Assembly (NCBI GenBank): GCA_038380795.1
Contig: CM076260.1
Span: forward strand, 33,204,634-33,268,633
From: Pyrocephalus nanus
Lineage: Eukaryota; Chordata; Aves; Passeriformes; Tyrannidae
Direction: 5' to 3'
Length of the DNA: 64,000 nt
Position numbers and translations under genes: made by a program. Shown in pieces: positions 25,401-34,400 of the stretch. Below the pieces are notes generated by a model, which saw only the letters and a program-made list of their open reading frames with translations, had not been told where the DNA came from and did not search any database. Position 1 is the first letter of the stretch; each line of letters starts with the position of its first letter.

Positions 25401-28400
25401 GTCAGATAACAGTGCTAATTTATACCACAAAATAAAAAGGTAGAAAAATTCAAATGAAGGACTAAAGTTCCTGAAAGGTCTGTTTAGTTTTTAGTGTGTT
25501 TTATAGTGGTTTGTTTTTCCTGTGACTTTTCTTGTGTATGCTCCTAGTTTACCCTATAGATGCCATAGCTCTAACTTGGTTTGTTGAAACCTAATCTTGA
25601 GATAGTTTTGGCAAAAGTAAGCTTAAAAAGGTGAGAGATTGTCTTTCACTTAAAAAGGTGCAAAACTCCTACAATTCTCTCTGAATACAGAAAAGCAGAA
25701 ATGCAGTTGCTTTCAGCACTCGTTTGTTTATTCTGATCTAGAAAATGGGGTAAAAATATTCTAGAAACTATGGGATAAATCTGTTAGAAAGTGTTTAAAG
25801 TATGAAATATATAGTCTTTTTAATAATCTACTTTGGTTGTTTTTTTTTTCCCAGAAAATAAAGTTCAGCATCAGGAGCTGAAGATACCAGAGTCCAAAAG
25901 ACTGGAAAGTCAACAGCAAGAATCTAGTTTTGGTGAAAGCTATAGAAAGCAGTTAGATCAGATTAAATGGAACTGTGCTAGTGCCAGGAAAAATTGTCCA
26001 ATTCAAGAAGTGTCACAGAAAAGCTTCCCTAGAGAGGTAAAGAAACAGGAATATGTAGAACATGTAGCAGCAGCCATTGCGTGTTGAAGAAATTAAAGAA
26101 ATAAAAGAAATTAAAAACTTGCTTTGTTTTTTGTAGAGAAAACCAATGAACCTTGAACAGTCCGGTCATCCCATTTTAAAAGGATTCTCACCACCAGATC
26201 CTGTTCCTAAGAGAAGTGATCCATCATGTGTTTGGGGAACACCAAGCACCACATCTAATGACTATATGGCCTGGTAAGCCACGTCTCTGAGCTGCATGCT
26301 CATGAAGGGTAGGTGGTCTCTGGAAAGACTTACGCAGCTTGCAATGGGGTTGCTTAAGTTTTTCTGTTCAGGTAGCAAACATTCCATGTGCCTCTGTGAA
26401 GTGCCTGACTTTGAGATTCAGATCGTGTTTAGGGACCTCTGCCTTCTCTGTCAGCTTCTCAGCATTTGTAGGTACACCAGCACGTCCATGAGTAGAGCAC
26501 TTACCTTTCTCTGACCCCTGCCATGTGACACTTCCTTTTAGATGACTTTTTCTGTGACTGACAGGCCTTCTAGATTGATAGCTCTGTATCAGTCTAGTTC
26601 CCATGATGCAAGTGTCTGAGGGTTTTTAAAAATACTGTAAGGAATCTAGAGGCTTGCAGAATTAAGCACTTAAATGCTGGTATTTCCTAACTTATCCATG
26701 TGATCTTAAATGAGGCATAAACCCCTATGTGATCTTGGCAAATCTTTATAATTATACGATTACTTACTATTTTCATAAGTCTCTGGGATGAATCATTTAG
26801 GTCAAGGTTGTATGCTGAGTAAGCACTGTTCTTGTTGGTAGGACCTGTCTCTGTAGCTGTAGAATTTAGAATATATATAGGGAATAAAGGACATCATCTC
26901 ATGAAGGAACTTGATAAAAGTAGCTCTTGAATAGATTGGTTTTGCTTCTTTCAAACTTTGATAATGCAGAAATTTTCAAAATTCTCATTAGATGCAATAT
27001 GCATACACATGGTAAATATGCAGAATGGCTGAGTGCTTCTGTGTTCATTGAGAACCATCCTTTTGACTGGTTTTTAGCTTCTTAATTAATTAACTGACAT
27101 CAAGTGACTTAATTTTAACTTCTGGGATTTTACTCTACAAAAAAATTCTAGGCATATATATTCTTTTCCAGTTCTGTTCTTGGCATCAGTTTCAGTAAAT
27201 ACTGTGGGGAAAATTTAAGTTTGTTTGGTATTATAAGTAAATAGATGCAAGACACATCAAGGGAACAAATGAAAAACCCATAGGATTTCTTGTGATCTTT
27301 CATTTTCTTAAATACATAATCTTTCTGCTCATATGCAGTATGAGCTAAAGCTCTCAAGGAAATCATGTGAGGATTTTTGAAGTTGTCTGTCTCAATATGC
27401 TTACCTAAAAAAAAGATAATCTAAAAAGGTTTTAAATAAACAACAATAAGCTGGAGAAAACTAAGTGTGGCTCAAACTGTCTTGTGGTCAGCTCTTCTAG
27501 CTTTATAGTGCTTTCACTTTTCAGTTGCTGGGAAGTGGAAGTACCAGCTAGTGTCTGAAGATGGGGATTTAGAGTTTTAAAAAATATTTTCTCAGTATGT
27601 CATAGTTTGTGTACTTCTAAAGAACTTCTTGTTTTAGAAGTTGATGTGGTCTTAATGCTAGTTATTGAATGTATTGGAGGCTTGGGCTCTTGCTAGTCAA
27701 TAGGGTTTAACTTGCAAGAAGCACTGAAGATTTCAACTTTGTTGTTAAAATAATCTTTAAAAAATACAACTAAGTGCAGATATTGTTCATAATTTTCTTT
27801 AGTTTCAGCACACCAGTTGTAAAGAACAAGTTTCTACCAGGAAGTCAAATTTCTACTCCCTACAGCCAGTTCCCATATTATCTACCACATACTCCAGCAA
27901 CTCCATTTCAGAATCAAGCTGGCTTGCAGGTAACAATTTTAGGCTGTCTTCTGTCACTTTTCAGTACGTATTTTCCCTGGGGACTACTACATGTAAAATA
28001 AATGTGCATATATATTTTTTTAATCTAAAATTACTACTCGTCTTTCTGGATGAGTAATGGAAAGTAATCTGTATTACTTATTCTCAAAATAACTGTTTCT
28101 TGATTTGTATGTCTGAATCTAGATGAAATAAGTCAGCTTTTGAAAAATCAGTTGTGTCAAAATCCTGGAGCCTTTATGTCTGCAACCTAAGCTTTTTCAG
28201 ATCCTACTTAATGACAGAGTCAAGAACTAGAGTCACTATTTTTGTTCTGCTGTGCTTTTGTAGTGCTACTACCCACTACAGTGGAGTACCAATAAAGAGA
28301 AGCAATGTGTGTTGAAAACCATGAGTCTGAGGGAGGTAAAAAACCCGAGGGCTTGCATGTCTCATCCATTTTGTTAGATTTCACAAATTTGGATGCATTT

Positions 28401-31400
28401 GTTGTGGCCTGAGATCATGTAAAAATAGGTTACCTTACTGCACATTCAGGTAGGCATCTTTCCAATTCTAGGTAAAACTAGGGGATAGGTTGAGGCTTCC
28501 TACTAGAGGATAAGTATTAATAATTAATAACAAAACTTGAGGCCTTTCTATGGCTTGGTGTAGCAGATATGGGCAAGACACAAGGCTGTTTCTGCTTCAC
28601 CGCACTGAAGTCTTCTGGCTAGTAGTTAGCTTCAAATCAAATAGTAGATGGTTTGAATACATCTCTCAATTGCATGCTGGGACTGAAAGTCTCTTAGATA
28701 ATCTAGTTTCTGACAATATATATGAAGAGGGAGGTGTCTCTAATGGTCTGGAAAACCTTGTCGAAGAACACCCTTTCCTTGATTTCCAGTGTGAAGAGCA
28801 TTGGTGTCTTTTGCAAGAGTCCAGTGGTGTTATGTTCAAAGAGATGATCATTATATAAATACTTTTGTTGCAGGGATCTTTTAGCTTTCATTTAAAGTTT
28901 ATCTTTACTGCTTGCAAGCAATTTTATCCTGTTCATAAAGACTAAGACAACTTAAAGCATTTTAACTTGTTAAAAAAGTAGAGCTCTACTAAGTTCTGTT
29001 GCATTATATCAGTAGTTATTTCTAACCTTCTCTGTACTTACACAGGTTCCACCTTCTATCCCTTCGCACGAATGTCTTGCCATCAATGGAAAAGTTTATA
29101 CAGTATTAAAGCAAATAGGTAGTGGAGGCTCAAGTAAGGTAAGATGCTCCTTTATCCTTTTAGGTAATCACTCATTCACACTGTAGTAGTTATATTGTAA
29201 ACTCGCTAAATGAGTGCCTAGTACTAACATGTACAAAGTGTTTGACCCAGAAAGTCTAGAAATTTGCTGTTTTGTTCAGACTTTTTGCTCTTGAAGATAA
29301 TTTCAATGGTAGAGTGAACATTAAATTCCTAACAAAATCAGCTCTTTTGTTGTAAGAGATATCCTGCATTATGTAGATCCCAATGTGAGGGGCTGTAATT
29401 CAGGGCAGTGTGTTTACATTGTTGGGAAATTAGTGACTTGTAAGGTTGATTGAGAGTTCCTGAAGTGAAAAGATCATCTCTCACCACTTGTGTAACTTGT
29501 GTGAGAAGCAGAGTGTTGCTGTGTCTGAAGTGGTGAGTGAGCAGCTTTTTATAAGGAAATCTGGGGTCATGAGGTCTTGGGAAATAATTTTGCTAAGATC
29601 TCTTGGTTTTGTTATAATTCTTTATTTTCTTAACAACATAAGCAGTTTTGCTGGGGGGGACTATGTCCAAGGGTTTACAGAAGTCCAGATAGATGGCATC
29701 TCTAGCTCTTCCCTAGTCCGCTGTTGTAGTCCTTCTGTTACAGAAGGCCGCTGAGCTGGTTAGGCAGGAGTTGCCCTGGGTAAAGCTATGTTATCTCATT
29801 CAAATCGCCTCTTTGTCCTCCATGTGCCTTAGCAGAGCTTCTGGGAGGATCTGTTCCAAAAATATCAAATTAGTTAGAGATCTTTCCCTTTGTGAATGCA
29901 TGTTGACTGTGCCTGATCATTGTATTGTCCTTTAAATGTAGTACTCAGGATGAAATTCTCAGTAACTTTTCCAGTAACTGAAGTTAGGCTAACAGGTCTG
30001 TGCTTTCCTGGGTCTTCCGTCATGCCCTTCTTGTAAACTGGAATACTATTAGCCAGCTTCCAGTCAGCAGGGTCCTCTGGAAAGAGGAGCTTCTTGTGTC
30101 AGCAGTGTACACTTGTAGAATGGGGTAGGACAGCAGTGTCACTTTGTCTGATAGTCTGCTTAAAGCAAGGCCAAAATAGAGCAGGCTGCTCATCACACAA
30201 CCTCTGGTGGACCTCATGGTTTTTTGCATTTAAGTTTTGAGTATTGCTTAGGATGAAGATTTCACAGCCTCTCTGGACAAGCTGTTTTCCTCTTGGACTA
30301 CATGGTGTTGAAAAAAATTTCCAGATATCTAATTATAATTTCTCTTGTTAACTATGTCTGTTGCATCTCATACTTCAGTGATTCCTGAGGAGTCTTTTTC
30401 ATACCTTCCCTTTAAATAGCTGAAGACAGCAGTAAGATTCCTTGTACCCTTCTCATCCTAAGACTGAACAGATTTAGTGCTCGCAGCCTCTTATGTACCA
30501 TGTGGTCTAGCCCGTAAATGATCTTGGCATGACAAAATGAATGTGCTGTGGCAGATCAAACCCATATCTCTGCAAAGTGTAATTTTGTAATCTTCACATT
30601 AGGAACACTTCAGACTTGTGATGTACTACACCTAGTGAAATACAATGTGGCATCAAGATGGTTTATGGTAGAGGGTTGTTTCTGCTGTAAGTGGTGCCTT
30701 CTTTATGGATTTTTTTTTAAATTTTTTTCCCTTCCTGCTAACTTGTGTGAACTGCTTTGCATTGCTTCTTCCTTTTGAAAAGGTACACCTTTTCTTTTGA
30801 TATTCTGACTGTGCTGAGATGAAGGACCACAGAAAATCAGAACTAGGAATGTATGAAGTTATTAACTGATACTGTTTTTCAGGTGTTTCAAGTACTGAAT
30901 GACAAGAAGCAACTGTATGCTGTCAAATATGTGAATCTAGAGGAAGCTGATCAACAGACTGTTCAGAGCTATAAGAATGAAATTGCTCATTTGAGTAAAC
31001 TGCAGCAACATAGTGATAAGATCATTCGCCTTTATGGCTAGTGAGTAAACACTAGTTTTATTTAACCAGTGTCTCTATATAAAAAGATGTTTCCTTAACT
31101 TTTAACATAAGTATATGTATGTATTTTTAGTGAAATTACTGATCAGCATATCTACATGGTAATGGAGTGTGGAAATATCGATCTCAATAGCTGGCTTAAG
31201 AAGAAAAAAAACATTGATCCATTGGAACGAAAGAGCTATTGGAAAAATATGCTGGAAGCTGTTCACACAATCCATGAATATGGTATTCTTAAATAATTCT
31301 CAGTATTTGTATAGGTTATATGGCAGAAAATATGAATGTGTTCTAATTTTGGAAGTGGTATTGTTCTTAACGTTGGTGTAAGATTAGTGATCTTCAAAGA

Positions 31401-34400
31401 TGGATATTTACTGTATTGTGGAAAAAAATTCAGTGAAACAAAAGACAAAGGTAAATCTTGATTCTAGGCGGACTTCGTTAACTCAAGGGGGATCTGCAAA
31501 GAGCACCATTAGTGTAATGGTTTCTGTTTTCTTACAATATCCAGAAAATATTTTCTGTATTCAATTACAGTGTATACTCCCAATTCTACTTGTTCTCCAT
31601 TAGACTCAAATTCTAGCCACTCATTCTCTCCAAAAGAAACTTTGACATTACAGACAGATATTAGGCAGCCCTGTCATCTTTACTTTGAAGTGCTTCAGCT
31701 TCTTCTTGGAGTTTTTCAGTCCTTCCTTTCATCTTTACCTATGTAATCAAAGTGTTTGCATCTGTATTCTGTTTGGCTGTATAACGTAAAGGAGAGTGCA
31801 GATTTGGATCCTTTTGCTATTTAAGAAAAAAGTGAAGACTAGTGCATATAGCAGAGATCATCACTTCTTTTCAATGGTGTGGCAAACAGCAAAATCTTCT
31901 AAAATTCAGGCTACATACATACATGTGATGTCTTTGAAACAAACAATTTTATAAAATATCAAGATGGAAGGGTTGATTATAAAGATAATGAACAAAATTC
32001 TTAGTCATGTAAGTTGGTCATTTGAGAAGTCAGTCATGTGTACTCTTCAGTGAATGGTAAAGGCTAAGCAATAATATTCTTTTATTTTAAGTACCTACTT
32101 AAGTAATTATATAAGAGAAAGCTACAGGTGTGGACAGGCCACTGAATTGCTCCAGAGCAGAATTTCAGTGCAGTAGTGTGCACACAGAGCTGGAGGGCCT
32201 GTCCTGAACTGAGGGAAACTGCAACTCAAATCTCTTGCAGCTGTTTTGGAGCGCCTTCAGTTTTGAATAAGTAATAATTCAAACTGTAAACTCAGAGAAT
32301 TCGTAACAGTTTAAAAAGAAATGGAAGCATTTTTCGAAATCTACAGAGAATAATTTGGTTTTGGGTGGTTAAAGCTGATCTGCACCTTCTCTCTGTTCAA
32401 GGCTTATGGGAATTCAGGTGAATTTAGTATAGAAAACCCCATTTTAGTAGCTTGGATTGACTAAACCTGGATTTACTTTTAACTCTTTTACAGGTATTAT
32501 TCACAGTGATCTGAAACCAGCAAACTTTCTGATAGTTGATGGGATGTTAAAACTAATTGACTTTGGCATTGCAAACCAAATGCAGCCAGATGTGACAAGC
32601 ATCATTAAAGAATCTCAGGTGAAATACTTCTGAAAAATCCACTTGATGATAATTTTGATTATTGTAATAACTTCAATTGATATTGAAATTTTATGCTGAA
32701 TGGTTTTATATGTGTATATAAACATTCATGTATATGTATTTTTACATGTTTTTATTGAGCAGAATAACAATGGCCTTCAGCTGTAATAGAAAAAAATTTT
32801 CAATATGCCCTTCAGTGTTTTGTGACAAAAATCCAAGTTTTTCTTAAATTCTTCACTTTAAAGGAATGTCTTTACATTTTTGTGGCTAGGTTGGGACAAT
32901 GAATTATATGCCACCTGAAGCAATAAAAGATATGTCTTCCTATGGAGAAAATGGAAAGTCTCGTTCTAAGGTAACGTGGTCTTTTTTCTCCCTTTCCCTC
33001 CATGTTAAGAAGAAAGTAATTCAGTCATGTATCTTAACGCTTGGCTTTCTCAAAATCTTCCATTGAAACTTGAACACAAGAAAATTCATTCTGCTATGGT
33101 GATGGTGGGCAGAGATTGAAGGCTAAGGTTAATCTCCGCAACTGCTTAACATTTTGCAGATAGAGTTTAGAAAAATGTAAGTGCTTGATGAATAGGTAAA
33201 ATTGAAAGTAAAACAGAGGCACAGTCTTGGGCATTAGAGAAGCTAATAATAAAACTATAGTATCTAAACTGACAATGAGCACAAATATTTTAAAATCAAT
33301 TTTTATGGAGAAATATGAGTGTTCCACTATGTTATCAGTGTGAATAGCACTGAATAGTAGCATACAGTGAAATACTTGAGCCTTTCACATACCAGAGGTT
33401 GTACTGATGACTCTGGTTACAAATGTCTTTTGAGCATCTTAAGGGCCCGCCATGTTGTGCACCTCTGAAATCACCCCAGGCTGGAGTTTTCAGGGTGTAT
33501 TTCTGGGAGGATCTTCCATGGAGCCACGTGAGAGAACCATTCCTCACTTACTTCTTGGTTGCTTGTTGTGCTACTTATGCGCTTTTGTTTTAGCTTTGTT
33601 CTGCCAAGAACTGGCGATGCTCTTATGGTGCTGCTCACTGCTACACAGCTACATTTCAGGATTCTGCATCAATAGCCTTGGCTTAGAAAATTCCTTCTGA
33701 AAGCAAGAAGATTTGCTTTCTGATATAGACTATTGTTGGTGTGTTTGCTTAAACAAGTTATGATGATGCTTGTGTCATTGTCATATTTTTTTGTTCTTTT
33801 AAGTGGGGCAGATCTTGCAAGTACTGAATAATACTTAATAAAGTCTTTCGAAAGATGATGCAAGGAGGGCTAATATTTTAGGGCCACATGTACAAGTTCT
33901 GTGTATCCTATGAAGTTTTCTATGCTACAGAATACTGTGTATTGTAGAAATTTTCATAACATGACAATGGAATGTGAATGATGAGGAAAGTACTGAAGGA
34001 AAGCATTTTTACACTGCCAGTCAAAGGGATACATAATTGAATGAAAAAGTATTTTAAAAAAAGACAAATCCATATGTATGTGCTTGAACACAAAGACTAA
34101 CTTTTTAAAACTGTTGAATGGAATTAGTATTACATAGTGAAAAGCAATTTTGTCTTTCTGAACACAGAACAGAATATTTTATAAATGAATTTTCTTTAAG
34201 AATGATATTTTTAACCTTTATTACAATTTTAAAAATTGCATGCAAAGGGCAGACTTGTTTTGGAACTCTGGTCATCTAAGCAAAAATGTAACCACTCTGC
34301 TGGGAGTCAGATTATCTGTGGTTTCCCCATGTCTTTCCTCTCCCCTACTCTGTGTGCTTTTCCTAAAGTTCTTCAGCTTCAACAGAAATGGAGAATCATC

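Noticed and set aside
32509..32514. HSD in place of HRD as a sign of a pseudokinase
   Set aside because: Human TTK also has HSD, and the catalytic Asp, Lys and DFG are all present.
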